NCBI RefSeq assembly: GCF_029626265.1
Contig: NZ_JARUBN010000001.1
Coordinates: 5,459,001 to 5,523,000, forward strand
Reading direction: 5' to 3'
Length of the DNA stretch: 64,000 nucleotides
DNA from: Micromonospora sp. WMMD1102
Lineage (GTDB): Bacteria; Actinomycetota; Actinomycetes; Mycobacteriales; Micromonosporaceae
Positions 24,340-33,965 of this stretch are shown in pieces (position 1 is the stretch's first letter; the number at the start of each line of letters is the position of its first letter). Both the position numbers and the translations under genes were made by a program. The notes under the pieces were generated by a model, which was not told where the DNA came from, ran no database searches, and was given only the letters and a program-made list of their open reading frames with translations.

Positions 24340-27069
24340 CGCCGGCACGGCGTTCGCACCGGTCCAACTGCCGAGGAAGCCGAACGTCGTGGCGGCGTTC
24401 GGCGCCAGGTTGCCGTTGTACGCCACGTTCCGCACCGACACCGACGAACCGGACTGGGTGTGCGTACCGCCCCAGATCTGGCTGATCGTCTGCCCGTTCG
24501 CGAAGGTCCAGCCCACCGTCCAGCCGGTCATCGCCGACGTACCGGTGTTCCGCACGGTCACCTCGGCCTGGAAGCCACCCTGCCACGAACCCGCCACCCG
24601 GTAGCTGGCCGTACAGGCCCCGCCCGGCGGCGACGTGCCGGTCGGGGTCCCGGTCGGCGGGTGGGTGGTCGGGGTGGCCGTGGGCGGTCGGGTGGTCGGC
24701 GTGGCGGTCGGGGTGGCCGTCGGCGGGCGGGGGGTTGGAGTACTCGTCGGCGGATTGGAGGGACCGCCGAGCCGGTCGGCGACCAGGATCCCCCGGCCGT
24801 TGGTGCCGAGGTAGACCCGCCCGTAGACCCTCGGGTCGCCGGTCAGCGCCTCGCCCATGTTTCCGTACTGGTGCTGGTCGTCGTTGATCCGGACCCAGGC
24901 GGCACCGGCGTCGTCCGACCGGTACACCCCGCGGACGCCGTCGACGGTGGCGACCGCGAAGACCGCCGGGTACGTCCGCCCGGGTGCCGCCCGGCCGAAC
25001 CCGACGTTCACCGCGCTGCCCACGTTCGGCAGCTTCGCGAAACTGGCACCCGAGTCGGTGGACCGGAAGATCCCGGTCTCGCCGGCCAGCCAGATGTCCC
25101 CCTCGGCCCCCGGCACCGCCTTGAACCTCGCCCCGCTGGCCGGCAACCCGGTGGCGGCGGTGGCGGTGAAGCTCGGCCCGCCGTTGGTGCTCAGATAGAA
25201 CCGGCCGGCCGAGTAGCCGTAGAACCTGTTCGGGTTCACCCGGTCCGCCTCGATCGTGGCGTTCGCCGGGATGCCGCTGGACTGGCTCCACGAGTTGCCG
25301 TACCCGACGGAGTAGACCACCTGTTGCCCGGCGTCGCCGGGCGCCCAGACGAACCGGCTGCCGTCGGCGGCGGCCGCGACCGTGCCGCCGTTGTTGATCC
25401 CGCCCGGCTCCTGGCCCTGGAACCAGTTCGCCCCGCCGTCGGTGGAGAAGGCGACGTGGCTGTCGCCCGGCCGGTCCGCGTCGGTGAAGGCGCCGGCCCG
25501 GACCATCACGCCGGGGTTCAGCTCGGCGAAGTCCAGGCTGGTGGTGCTGGTAAAGACCGGCTGGGTGAACATCATCGCCGGCACCGCGTCCAGGTTGGTG
25601 TGCCGGAAACCGCCGATGTCGCCGAGCCCGCTGACCAGCGGGGCGCCGGTGGGCGGGCTGACCAGGTCGAGTACGGCGGTCTCCTCCAGCCCCCGGACCA
25701 TCGGCCGGATGGTGACCGTGCCGCCGCTGTCCCAGTCGCGCAGGTTGGTGGTGCCGTAGATGGTGGCGCCGGTGCCGTACATCAGTCGGTTGCCGTCGAA
25801 CGGGTCGATCTCGACGGACTCGTTCATCCAGCCCAGCTTCGGAGTCTCCTCGGGCGGGGCCGGGTTGGCGCCGAAGGTCAGCCACGGCACCGAGCCGATG
25901 TCCATGGTGTAGCGCTTGGAACGGTTCGGATAGGAGGTGAAGTCCCAAGCCCGCGTCCAGGTCGCGCCGCCGTCAGTACTCCGGAAGAAGATCGCGTCCG
26001 GCCACCAGGAGATCTGCGTCGCCACCATGATGGTGTTCGGATTCTGCCGGTCGATCGTCAACCCGCTGTAGCCGAAGTACGCGTCGGCGCTGCTGGACGG
26101 GACCGGGCTGATCTGGGTCCAGGCTCCGGTGGCCCGGTCGAACTTCCAGACGTCGCCCTTGCCGCCGTCGTACGGGCCGCCGGTGTCGCTGGTGGCGATG
26201 TAGAGGAACCCGCCGACCGGGTCGACGACGCCCTTGTGCGCCAGATATCCGGTCGGCTGCCCGGCGATCCGCTCCCAGCTCGTGCCGCCGTCGGTGCTCC
26301 GGTAGACCGGGTTGGCCTTGTCCGCGACCCCGACGTAGATGGTCTGGGTGGTGTTGCCGGCGGTGCCGGTGGACCTGTCGAAGCTGACCCAGGTGACGCC
26401 CTGGTTGCCGGTCAGATAGCCGTTCGGGTCGGACGGGTCCTGGGCATAGTTGCCGGCGTTCGGGAAGTTGCCCACCTTCGCCCAGGTGGCGCCGTGGTCG
26501 GTGCTGCGCCAGAGCCCGTTGCCGCCCTCCGCGCCGTAGTAGACGACGCTGTTCCGGTTCGGGTCGACGGCGAGCCGCTCCCCCTGGCCCCGGCCCGGCA
26601 TGTTGCCGCCGACCTTGAACGGCAGCGGGTACGCCTGCCAGGTGTTCCCCTTGTCGGTGGAGCGCAGGATCGCCCCGTTGTTCGGGTCCCAGTCGTTGGT
26701 GTACATCCCGACCGCCGCGTACACCCGGTTGGTCTGCACCGGGTCGGTGGCGATGCTGAGCACTCCGTTCCAGCCCCACCGGTCCCAACCGACCCAGTCC
26801 AGCAGCGGGGTCCAGCTCTGGCTGGCCTGCTCCCAGCGGTAGGCGCCGCCGATGTCGGTGCGGGCATAGATCAGGTTCCGCTCGGTGGGGTTGAAGACGA
26901 TGCCCGGGACGAAGCCGCCGCCGTCGATCCGGACGTTCTTCCACGAGTACGGCTCGGACGCCGCGGCCGAGGCCGGTGCCGCGGACGGGCTGACGGCGAC
27001 CTGGGCCACCACGGCCACCGCACCGGCGGCCAGTACGGCCGCGAGCGCGTGGGCAAGACTTCTACGCAT
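24316..27069 (-). CDS. Secreted GH74 xyloglucanase with CBM2
   Basis: 917 aa from ATG 27069, preceded by AGGGAG. Signal peptide, then a GH74 double seven-bladed propeller of about 740 residues with repeated RSTDGG(A/T)TW turns (BNR/Asp-box repeats). The candidate catalytic Asp residues are in ARTDIGGAYRW and SGLGDIGGFRH. A Thr/Pro linker precedes a C-terminal family 2 cellulose-binding module (SYRVAGSWQGGFQAEVTV, WTVGWTFANG, VSVRNVAYNGNL). It hydrolyses xyloglucan outside the cell while bound to cellulose. Confidence 0.95.
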   Translation of the reverse strand: MRRSLAHALAAVLAAGAVAVVAQVAVSPSAAPASAAASEPYSWKNVRIDGGGFVPGIVFNPTERNLIYARTDIGGAYRWEQASQSWTPLLDWVGWDRWGWNGVLSIATDPVQTNRVYAAVGMYTNDWDPNNGAILRSTDKGNTWQAYPLPFKVGGNMPGRGQGERLAVDPNRNSVVYYGAEGGNGLWRSTDHGATWAKVGNFPNAGNYAQDPSDPNGYLTGNQGVTWVSFDRSTGTAGNTTQTIYVGVADKANPVYRSTDGGTSWERIAGQPTGYLAHKGVVDPVGGFLYIATSDTGGPYDGGKGDVWKFDRATGAWTQISPVPSSSADAYFGYSGLTIDRQNPNTIMVATQISWWPDAIFFRSTDGGATWTRAWDFTSYPNRSKRYTMDIGSVPWLTFGANPAPPEETPKLGWMNESVEIDPFDGNRLMYGTGATIYGTTNLRDWDSGGTVTIRPMVRGLEETAVLDLVSPPTGAPLVSGLGDIGGFRHTNLDAVPAMMFTQPVFTSTTSLDFAELNPGVMVRAGAFTDADRPGDSHVAFSTDGGANWFQGQEPGGINNGGTVAAAADGSRFVWAPGDAGQQVVYSVGYGNSWSQSSGIPANATIEADRVNPNRFYGYSAGRFYLSTNGGPSFTATAATGLPASGARFKAVPGAEGDIWLAGETGIFRSTDSGASFAKLPNVGSAVNVGFGRAAPGRTYPAVFAVATVDGVRGVYRSDDAGAAWVRINDDQHQYGNMGEALTGDPRVYGRVYLGTNGRGILVADRLGGPSNPPTSTPTPRPPTATPTATPTTRPPTATPTTHPPTGTPTGTSPPGGACTASYRVAGSWQGGFQAEVTVRNTGTSAMTGWTVGWTFANGQTISQIWGGTHTQSGSSVSVRNVAYNGNLAPNAATTFGFLGSWTGANAVPAPVTCARS

Positions 27070-27304
27070 GTACGGCTCCCTGGGGGAAGAGCTGACTGGC
27101 GCTGGCCGGCGCTGCCGGAGTCGCCACGCGCACGCCACGGAGGACCCGGTCCCGCCGGTCGTGCGCTCGGCGGCCGCTGCTCGGGGAGCTGCCCATGCTC
27201 CCGTGGCGTCGTCCTGGCTCCCTGGAACGGCGTCGTGCAGACGTTCACACACGCCTGGACACGCTGTCAATAGTTGGAGTCCCAAACTAACCCGACATCG
27301 GGCC

Positions 27305-27363
27305 GGTCCAGCCGGGCCGGCCCAGCGGAGACTGGTCCAGCCGGGGCCGGTTCAGCCGAGGCG
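27305..27363. repeat. 29/30-bp tandem duplication spanning a stop codon
   Basis: Copies 27305-27333 and 27334-27363 share GGTCCAGCCGGG(G)CCGG and CAGC(G/C)GAG. The second contains the stop and final codons of the minus-strand membrane-protein gene; in the outer copy the stop triplet has changed. The rest of the 282-base gap up to the GH74 start contains a possible minus-strand -35 TTGACA near 27268-27273 and no gene. Confidence 0.75.
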
Positions 27364-29556
27364 GAACACCACCGAGCCGGAAACCTCCTCGCGGGTCACG
27401 CCCAACCCGTCGACCGGCCGGTTCAGCACCTCCTGCCACGGCGTCCCCGGCAGGTACTCCGGCAGCACGACGACGGTACGCACACCGATCCGCCGCAGGT
27501 GGTCGACGCTGAGCGGATCCGGGAAATTCGCCGTGACGCCGAGGGTCTGCGCCTGCGACTCCGGGGTGAAGGCGGCCAGCCCGTTGACGATCCTCGGGAA
27601 GCCGTCGGTGGACCACAGCATCACGCTGAACTCCAGGGTGCCGCTGCTCGGCAGTACCAGCAGCGGACCCTCGGCGCCGCGCAACGCGGCCGGCTGCGGG
27701 ATCACCGGGGCGTGCGGGGTGGTGTTGACCCCTTCGAGCACGATCAGCGCCAGCGGGATCAGCGCGGCGAGCCGAAGCAGCGACGTCCGGAACGCGGCGG
27801 CACGCCGTTCGGGTGCCGGCGGTTCCGGCTCCTCGCCGCCCGGCGGCGGCTGGTAGGCGGCGCTGCGCAACACGGGTACCGGCGTCCCGGGCCGCGGCGG
27901 CTGCCCCGCCTCCCCCGACGCGGGGACGGCGTCGGCAGGGTCGGACGGTGCGGCGGAGGCGGGGGCAGCGGAGGCGGGGGCAGCGGAGGCGGGGGCAGCG
28001 GCACCGGCAAGGTCGCCAGAGTGGGGCGGTGCTGCGGAGGTGGCGTCCGGAGGTGCCGGCTCCGCGTCGGGATCTCCGGGGCGCCGTCCGGCGGACGGGT
28101 CCGGGTTGAGCCGGGTGAGCGCGGTGAGCGCACCGGCGGCGAGGATGCCGAGCAGCAGCGTCGTCCAGAGCACCAGCCGGCCCGAGGTACGGATCGCGTC
28201 GAAGCCCGGGGCGTGCAGCACCAGCGTCGCGTACCCCGGATTGCCGTCACCGCCCAGCGTGGTGCCGCTGGCCAGTGCGACACTGCCGAGTACGCCGCCA
28301 GCCAGCAGCACCCGGTGCCGCACCCGCCACACCGAGAAGAACAGCCCGGCGAAGGCGAGCCCGATCAGCGCCACCCCGGGCAGCAGGGTCATCTCCCCGG
28401 CGAAGCTGAGCGTCTCCCGGGCCGCCGCGTGCCGCTCGCCCCAGAGCCAGTTCTCCGGCGGTGCGGTCAGGAACCCCCGCCACGGCGGCGAGAACATCTG
28501 CACGTGCGCCAGCGTCCGTCGGCCGGCCGGATGCAGCGCCACCACCTCCAGGTAGGGCAGCGCCATGAAGATGCCGACCCCGCTGAACACCGCCCCACCG
28601 GCCAGGTCGGCCAGCAGCAGCCGCCGTCCGAACGGCGGGCGGGACCGACGCCGCCACGCCGACCAGGCGTAGCCGGCGCCGGCCGCCAGGCAGACCAGCG
28701 CCAGCACGTAGCCGAACGGCAGCCCGATGCCGAACCCGAGGGTCAGCTGCCAGGCCGCCACCACCCAGCCGGCGAAGGCCCAGCCGGGGCGGCGCAGCTC
28801 CGGCCGGTAGCCGTGCCGCAGCGACCAGCCGTGGCCCCGGGCCAGCATGGCCAGGGCCAGCGCGATGCCGCCGATGGAGAGCACGTGCAGGTGCCCGGCC
28901 TGGGCAAGCTTCCAGGGGGCGTACCCGAAGGCGACACCGGCCGCCGCGGCGCCGATCCGGCCCGCGCCGAGCTGCCGGACCAGCGCGTACGCCCCGACGA
29001 AGGCGAGCGCGTGCACCAGGACGTACAGGATGTTGTAGCGGACCACGGCGGCCACCGGGCCCTCGCCGAGCATCCCGGCCGGGGCGTAGCCGAGCAGGGT
29101 GTCGGAGTAGGCGTAGGTGTAGGGCTCCGGATAGAAGGTGTTGGAGTGCCACAACTGGGTGGGGTCGTGCAGCACGGCGTGCCCGCCCCAGGCGATCTGC
29201 CAGGCCTGTAGGGTCGGGTCGCCGATGTCCTGCGGGATGGTGCTGGTGATGTCGCGCAGGGTGGGCCAGGTCAGCACGACGGCCAGCAGCAGCCCGCCGA
29301 GCACGGCCAGCGTCCACTCGTGGGTGGCCAGGCGTACCAGGAAGGATGCCCGGGGCCCACGGACCGGGCCGACCGACCCGGCGCGGCCGTCCGGCCGTCG
29401 AGTCCGCTCACCGGATTCGTTGCCGACCCGGCTGCCGGATCCGTTGCCGGCCCGGTCACCGGATCCGTCGTCGACCTGGTCGCCAGATCCGTCGTCGACC
29501 TGGTCGCCGGTACCGTCGTCGGGTCCGGCCGGCGCCGTCTGCCGCTCGATCGTCAT
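27352..29556 (-). CDS. Large polytopic membrane protein, GT-C-like
   Basis: 734 aa from ATG 29556, preceded by GGAAGGAAG. The cytoplasmic N-terminus has a repeated DDGSGDQV-type unit, followed by about ten membrane segments (WTLAVLGGLLLAVVLTW, LYVLVHALAFVGAYALV, IGGIALALAMLARG). After the first segment, TSTIPQDIGDPTLQAWQIAW is a luminal loop of the type seen in GT-C mannosyltransferase-like proteins. A long Ala/Pro-rich loop with repeated APASA units sits before the last span, and a soluble C-terminal domain follows. Likely a lipid-linked sugar transferase; substrate unknown. Confidence 0.72.
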   Translation of the reverse strand: MTIERQTAPAGPDDGTGDQVDDGSGDQVDDGSGDRAGNGSGSRVGNESGERTRRPDGRAGSVGPVRGPRASFLVRLATHEWTLAVLGGLLLAVVLTWPTLRDITSTIPQDIGDPTLQAWQIAWGGHAVLHDPTQLWHSNTFYPEPYTYAYSDTLLGYAPAGMLGEGPVAAVVRYNILYVLVHALAFVGAYALVRQLGAGRIGAAAAGVAFGYAPWKLAQAGHLHVLSIGGIALALAMLARGHGWSLRHGYRPELRRPGWAFAGWVVAAWQLTLGFGIGLPFGYVLALVCLAAGAGYAWSAWRRRSRPPFGRRLLLADLAGGAVFSGVGIFMALPYLEVVALHPAGRRTLAHVQMFSPPWRGFLTAPPENWLWGERHAAARETLSFAGEMTLLPGVALIGLAFAGLFFSVWRVRHRVLLAGGVLGSVALASGTTLGGDGNPGYATLVLHAPGFDAIRTSGRLVLWTTLLLGILAAGALTALTRLNPDPSAGRRPGDPDAEPAPPDATSAAPPHSGDLAGAAAPASAAPASAAPASAAPSDPADAVPASGEAGQPPRPGTPVPVLRSAAYQPPPGGEEPEPPAPERRAAAFRTSLLRLAALIPLALIVLEGVNTTPHAPVIPQPAALRGAEGPLLVLPSSGTLEFSVMLWSTDGFPRIVNGLAAFTPESQAQTLGVTANFPDPLSVDHLRRIGVRTVVVLPEYLPGTPWQEVLNRPVDGLGVTREEVSGSVVFRLG

Positions 29557-29795
29557 CCTGCTTCTTCCTTCCGACCCGGACCCGGCCCCGCACACCGCGC
29601 CGGCATCTGCCCCGAGCACACCGGCATAGATGATCCCTGATGGTCACTGGGGCTGTCACGCCCCCGTTCGACTCACCCGGCCCGGGTGAGGAGCGCTCAC
29701 CCGGCCGCGGGCCAGAGTCGAGTCGCGGACGTGACCGGCGGGCGCAGCCTATCGGTCGCCCAGGTCGCCGCACTCGAGCAGTCGAAAGGGACGCA

Positions 29796-30473
29796 ATGGC
29801 CGGCCGCGTGAGCAGCCCCAGCGACGACGACATCCAGCGCGACATCCTGGCGGAGCTGGCCTGGGAACCCCGGGTCCAGCCGAACGAGATCGGTGTCGCG
29901 GTGCGGCAGGGCGTGGTTACGCTGCGCGGCTGGGTCGACAACTACGCCAAGAAGTGGGCGGCGGAACGGGCCGCCCAGCGCGTGCACCGGGTCCGGGCGG
30001 TCGCGAACGACCTGGAGGTACGCCTGCCGTCCTCGGCCGAACGCGACGACCCGGAGATCGCGGCGGCGGCGGCCCGGGCTCTGGAGTGGGACGCCTTCGT
30101 CCCCGCGGCCGAGATCGAGGTGACCGTCTCCGACGGCTGGGTGGTGCTGCGCGGCGAGGTCGAGTGGGAATACCAGCGCCGCGCCGCCGAACAGGCGGTA
30201 CGCCAACTCGCCGGAGTCCGCGGTCTCAGCAACGGGATCTCGGTCGTGCCCCGGGAACGGCCGGAACGCGACGAGATCTCCGGCCGGATCCAGAGCGCGC
30301 TGGTGCGCAGCGTGGAAACCGACGCGGCCGGGATCGACATCCGGATCGAGGACGGCTCGGTGGTGCTGACCGGCAACGTCCGCTCGTGGCTCGAACGCGA
30401 GGAAGCCGAACGGGTTGCGTGGTCGGCACCGGGCGTCACCAGGGTCGACAACCACATCACCGTCCGGCTGTGA
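29796..30473 (+). CDS. Protein with three BON domains
   Basis: 225 aa; ATG preceded by AAAGGGA. Three BON repeats: IGVAVRQGVVTLRGWVDNY, IEVTVSDGWVVLRGEVEW and IDIRIEDGSVVLTGNVRSW, each followed by the helix and a closing strand such as VDNHITVRL. No signal peptide, so it is probably cytosolic. BON domains bind phospholipids or other polymers and occur in stress-induced proteins. Divergent from the upstream membrane protein. Confidence 0.92.
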   Translation: MAGRVSSPSDDDIQRDILAELAWEPRVQPNEIGVAVRQGVVTLRGWVDNYAKKWAAERAAQRVHRVRAVANDLEVRLPSSAERDDPEIAAAAARALEWDAFVPAAEIEVTVSDGWVVLRGEVEWEYQRRAAEQAVRQLAGVRGLSNGISVVPRERPERDEISGRIQSALVRSVETDAAGIDIRIEDGSVVLTGNVRSWLEREEAERVAWSAPGVTRVDNHITVRL

Positions 30474-30500
30474 CCACCGCCGGGACCGGTTGCCGGCGAC

Positions 30501-33500
30501 TCAGATCAGGTTGAGTTCACGGGCCCGGCGTACGGCGTCCCGGCGCCGGGTGACGTCGAGCTTTCGGTAGACGTTCCGGACGTGCGTCTTGACGGTGTTG
30601 ACCGAGAGCGAGAGTTCCGCGGCGATCTCGACATTGGACAGGATGCTCTGTAGATAGCGCAGCACGGTCAGTTCCCGCTCGGTGAGCGGCTCACCCGGGG
30701 GCACCGCCGGCCCCGTCGGCACCGTTCCGGCCGCCCCGTCGACGGCCCCGACCAACTCGTGCACCATCGCCCAGTACGCCGTACCGGAGTCGAGGTGGGC
30801 GGCGAGCAGGTCGCGTACCGGTGGATCGGCCCGGACGAAGACCTGCCGGAAGCCCTCCGGCTCGGCCAACCGCAACACCTGTTCGAGTACCCGGGCGGCC
30901 CGGCGGTGGTCCCCGCTCAGCCGGGCCGCGCTCGCGTCGAGCAGCCCGGCCACCAGCCGCAGCGACAGCGGTGGTGGTAGTGGCAGTGGTGGCAGTAGCG
31001 GTGGCGGTAGCGGCTCACCGGGGGCACCCGGCGGCGCACCGGGCGGTGTCTCCCAGGCGGGTAACGTGCGGAGCGCGGCCTGCGGGTCACCCGCCCGCAG
31101 ATGCGCCCGGGCGAGCGCGACCGCCACCGGCTCGACCGGAGCCGCACCCCGTTCCACCGCCGGGGTCAGCAGCTCCCTGGCCAGTTCCACATCGCCGTGG
31201 TCGATCCGGAGTTCCGCCTCGGCGGCGAGCAGCCAGTGCGCCAACGGCTGCGTCTCGGCCCGGTCGCCGAGCCGACGGCGGATACCCGCCAGCACCTGAT
31301 GCGCACCCGTCAGGTCGCCCCGGTCACGCAGCAGTCGCGCCTCGACCAAGCCGGTCAGTGCGTGCACCAGCGGGTCGTCGACGTACTCCGCACCCCGGAT
31401 GCCGAGCGCCAGGTTGGCCGCCGCGTCGTCCGGCCGGTCCCGGTGCAGCGCGACGAGCGCCTGGGCGAGATAGGCGTGTACGCCGTCGGCCGGCCGGATC
31501 AGTCCGCGGAAGGGTGCCGAGCCGAGTGCCGCCCGGGCAGTTTCGTCGGCGCCGGTCAGCTCGCCCCGGACCGCCCGGGCCAGCGCCAGCCGCCCCAGGC
31601 ACAACCGGCGGGCCCGGGACAGACCCGCCCGGCTCGCCTCGGCGAGCCCGTCGGCGATCTCCGGCTCGGCGGCGACGATGTCACCCGCCCCGAACCTGAT
31701 CGTGCCCGACAGAATCCTGGCCACCGCTCCCGCCCGAAGGTCGAGACCGCCGAGGTCGGTCTCACCGCCGTCCACGGGATCGACGGCCAGCTGCCGGGCG
31801 GGTGGGTCAGCCAGCCCGGCCCCCAACGGTGCTGACCCGTCCGGTCCGGACCAGCCTGACCCGTCCGGCCCGGACCGGTCGACGTCCAGCAGGGTCAGCC
31901 GGGTGAGGTCGATCCGGTCGGCGTCCACGTACGTGTCGAGGTCGAAGCCCAGGAGCGTGCCGCCGTCGACGGTGGCTTCGATGCCGGCGCCGCCGCCCTG
32001 CCCGGCGCCGGCCCGGCCGGCGGTGTCGGGCCGGCTGCTCGGGTCACGCCGGCTGCTCGTCTCGAGCCGGCTGCTTGGGTCGCGCTGACTGCGTGAGTCG
32101 CGCCGGCCCTGCGCGCTGGGGCGGCTTTGCCGGTTGGTGTGGGCGCGGGTGTCGGGCGGGTCCGGGGCGAGCAGGTCGGTGAAACCGGCCAGTACCGCCG
32201 GTTCGTCGCCGCCGGACTGGGCTGCGGCGAGCCGCAGGGCTGCCGCGATCCGCCGGAACCGGTGGCGGCGTGCGGCGTCGAGCCGATCGGCGTGCTCGGC
32301 GGCCAGCGTCAGGTAATCGTCCGCGGCGGTCGACTCGCCGCCGTCCAGCCGGTCCGCGGCATAGGCCAGACCGATTTCGGGGGCGTTCCGGACCACCTCG
32401 ACCGAGGGTGCCGGCGGCTCCGGCCGGGCCGGGGCGTACTGGCCGTAGGGGACGATATCCGGCCAGTGCCGCAGCAGCACGTTGATCGCGTACGGCCAGT
32501 CGCGTGCGGCGAGCGCGTGCCGGAGCGCCTCGGCCGGCAGGTCGTTCGCGGTGAACCAGGTGGCGGCCCGGCGGTGCAGCTCGGCCACCTGTTCGGCGGG
32601 CCGGCGGGCCAGTTCGGAACGGAGCAGTTCGCCGAGCATCGGATGGCACCGGTAGCCCGCAGGCCGGCCGCCGAGCGGGATCACGAACCCGCCGAGACGG
32701 TCCAGTTCGGAGAGTGTCCGGGCGGCGTCGGCCCGCCCGGTCAGCGCGCCCAGCAGCTCCGCCGAGAACCCCGCGACCAGCGACGCCCGGCAGAGAGACT
32801 CCCTGGCGTCGGCGGAGAGCCCGCTGAGCAGTTCCTCGGTCAGATAGTCGCCGACGTCCGGATACTCCCCGGTGAACTCGTCGACGAACCGGGCGGGGTC
32901 GGGATGCCCCGGCAGGGCGAGGGTGGCGAACCGCAGGCCGGCGGGCCAACCCTCGGTACGGCCGCACAGCCGCCGGGCCTGCTCGGGCGGCAGCGGCTCC
33001 CCGTACCCGGAGAAGAGTTCGGCCACCTCGTCGGGGCGGAACGCCAGGTCGGCGGCGCGGATCTCGGTCAACTCCCCGCTGAGCCGCCAGCGGTGCAGCG
33101 CGAGCCCGGGGTCGGTGCGACAGCCGATCACCAGACGCAGCCGACCCGCCGTGTGCCGGAGCAGGAACTCCAGCCCGCTGGAGACCTCGGGATCGTCCAC
33201 CTGGTGCAGATCGTCCAGGATCAGCGTCGCCGGGCCGGTGCGTCGGGCCAACTGGTCGGCGAGGAACTCCAACCCGTACGCCGGGTCCGGTTCGTCCCCG
33301 GCATCCGGTTGCTGCCCGTCGACGGCCGGACGCAGCGCCGCGTACAGATATGACCAGAGCCGTGCCCCGCCGTCACCCGGCTCCAGCGAGAGCCAGCCGA
33401 CCGGCCCCCGGTCCGGACTGTCCACGGCCCGGCCCACCGTCGCGTTGCGGGCCCGACACCAGGAACTGAGCAGTACCGTCTTGCCCCAGCCGGCGGAGGC

Positions 33501-33716
33501 GGAGACCAGGGTCAGCGGTCCGGCCGTACCCCGGTCGAGCAGTTCGAAGAGCCGTGGCCGGGGCAGCAGCACCGCCCCGGAGCGGGGCGTGGCGGCCAGC
33601 TTCGCGGTGAGCAGCGGCGGCGTCGCACTGCCCGGTTCGGCGATGGCCGGCGCCGCGGTGCCCGATCCAGCAGTGGCCGGAGTGTTGCCTCCGGCTGGTT
33701 CCTCGATCCGTTCCAT
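30501..33716 (-). CDS. LuxR-family regulator of the large ATP-binding (LAL/MalT) type
   Basis: 1071 aa. Walker A SASAGWGKTVLL at about residues 73-84, Walker B TLILDDLHQVDD, a winged-helix/arm region (GYRCHPMLGELLRSEL), TPR-like helices through the middle, and a C-terminal LuxR helix-turn-helix (LTERELTVLRYLQSILSNVE, IAAELSLSVNTVKTHV). A hydrophilic insertion of Arg/Ser/Asp repeats (SQRDPSSR, ETSSRRDPSSR) interrupts the middle, and a Pro/Leu run occurs near residue 915. The inducer and targets are unknown; the convergent BON gene and the divergent dehydrogenase are neighbours. Confidence 0.9.
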   Translation of the reverse strand: MERIEEPAGGNTPATAGSGTAAPAIAEPGSATPPLLTAKLAATPRSGAVLLPRPRLFELLDRGTAGPLTLVSASAGWGKTVLLSSWCRARNATVGRAVDSPDRGPVGWLSLEPGDGGARLWSYLYAALRPAVDGQQPDAGDEPDPAYGLEFLADQLARRTGPATLILDDLHQVDDPEVSSGLEFLLRHTAGRLRLVIGCRTDPGLALHRWRLSGELTEIRAADLAFRPDEVAELFSGYGEPLPPEQARRLCGRTEGWPAGLRFATLALPGHPDPARFVDEFTGEYPDVGDYLTEELLSGLSADARESLCRASLVAGFSAELLGALTGRADAARTLSELDRLGGFVIPLGGRPAGYRCHPMLGELLRSELARRPAEQVAELHRRAATWFTANDLPAEALRHALAARDWPYAINVLLRHWPDIVPYGQYAPARPEPPAPSVEVVRNAPEIGLAYAADRLDGGESTAADDYLTLAAEHADRLDAARRHRFRRIAAALRLAAAQSGGDEPAVLAGFTDLLAPDPPDTRAHTNRQSRPSAQGRRDSRSQRDPSSRLETSSRRDPSSRPDTAGRAGAGQGGGAGIEATVDGGTLLGFDLDTYVDADRIDLTRLTLLDVDRSGPDGSGWSGPDGSAPLGAGLADPPARQLAVDPVDGGETDLGGLDLRAGAVARILSGTIRFGAGDIVAAEPEIADGLAEASRAGLSRARRLCLGRLALARAVRGELTGADETARAALGSAPFRGLIRPADGVHAYLAQALVALHRDRPDDAAANLALGIRGAEYVDDPLVHALTGLVEARLLRDRGDLTGAHQVLAGIRRRLGDRAETQPLAHWLLAAEAELRIDHGDVELARELLTPAVERGAAPVEPVAVALARAHLRAGDPQAALRTLPAWETPPGAPPGAPGEPLPPPLLPPLPLPPPLSLRLVAGLLDASAARLSGDHRRAARVLEQVLRLAEPEGFRQVFVRADPPVRDLLAAHLDSGTAYWAMVHELVGAVDGAAGTVPTGPAVPPGEPLTERELTVLRYLQSILSNVEIAAELSLSVNTVKTHVRNVYRKLDVTRRRDAVRRARELNLI

Positions 33717-33965
33717 CGATGCTGCCCACCCCCTCCGGCCCGCCCGCTACGACGGTCCGAGGCGGATACCCGGCCCGTCGCGGTTCACCCCTTGCGGACG
33801 ACCCCGGTTCACCCGACGGCACCGGACGATGACGGCTGGTACGGATCGGTGATTCCTGGCCCGGACGCTGCTGCCGGGCCGCGATTGTCCGCGGCGGAGG
33901 AGGGCGATGGACGTACCCGACCGGCTGGCGGACACCGCCGGCCCGCACCCGCCGGCCCAGCCGCG

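Noticed and set aside
24253..27273. 1006-codon open frame on the plus strand opposite the GH74 gene
   Set aside because: It is antisense to a gene with signal peptide, GH74 propeller and CBM2; its product is low-complexity Arg/Pro/Gly/Val typical of shadow frames in GC-rich DNA.
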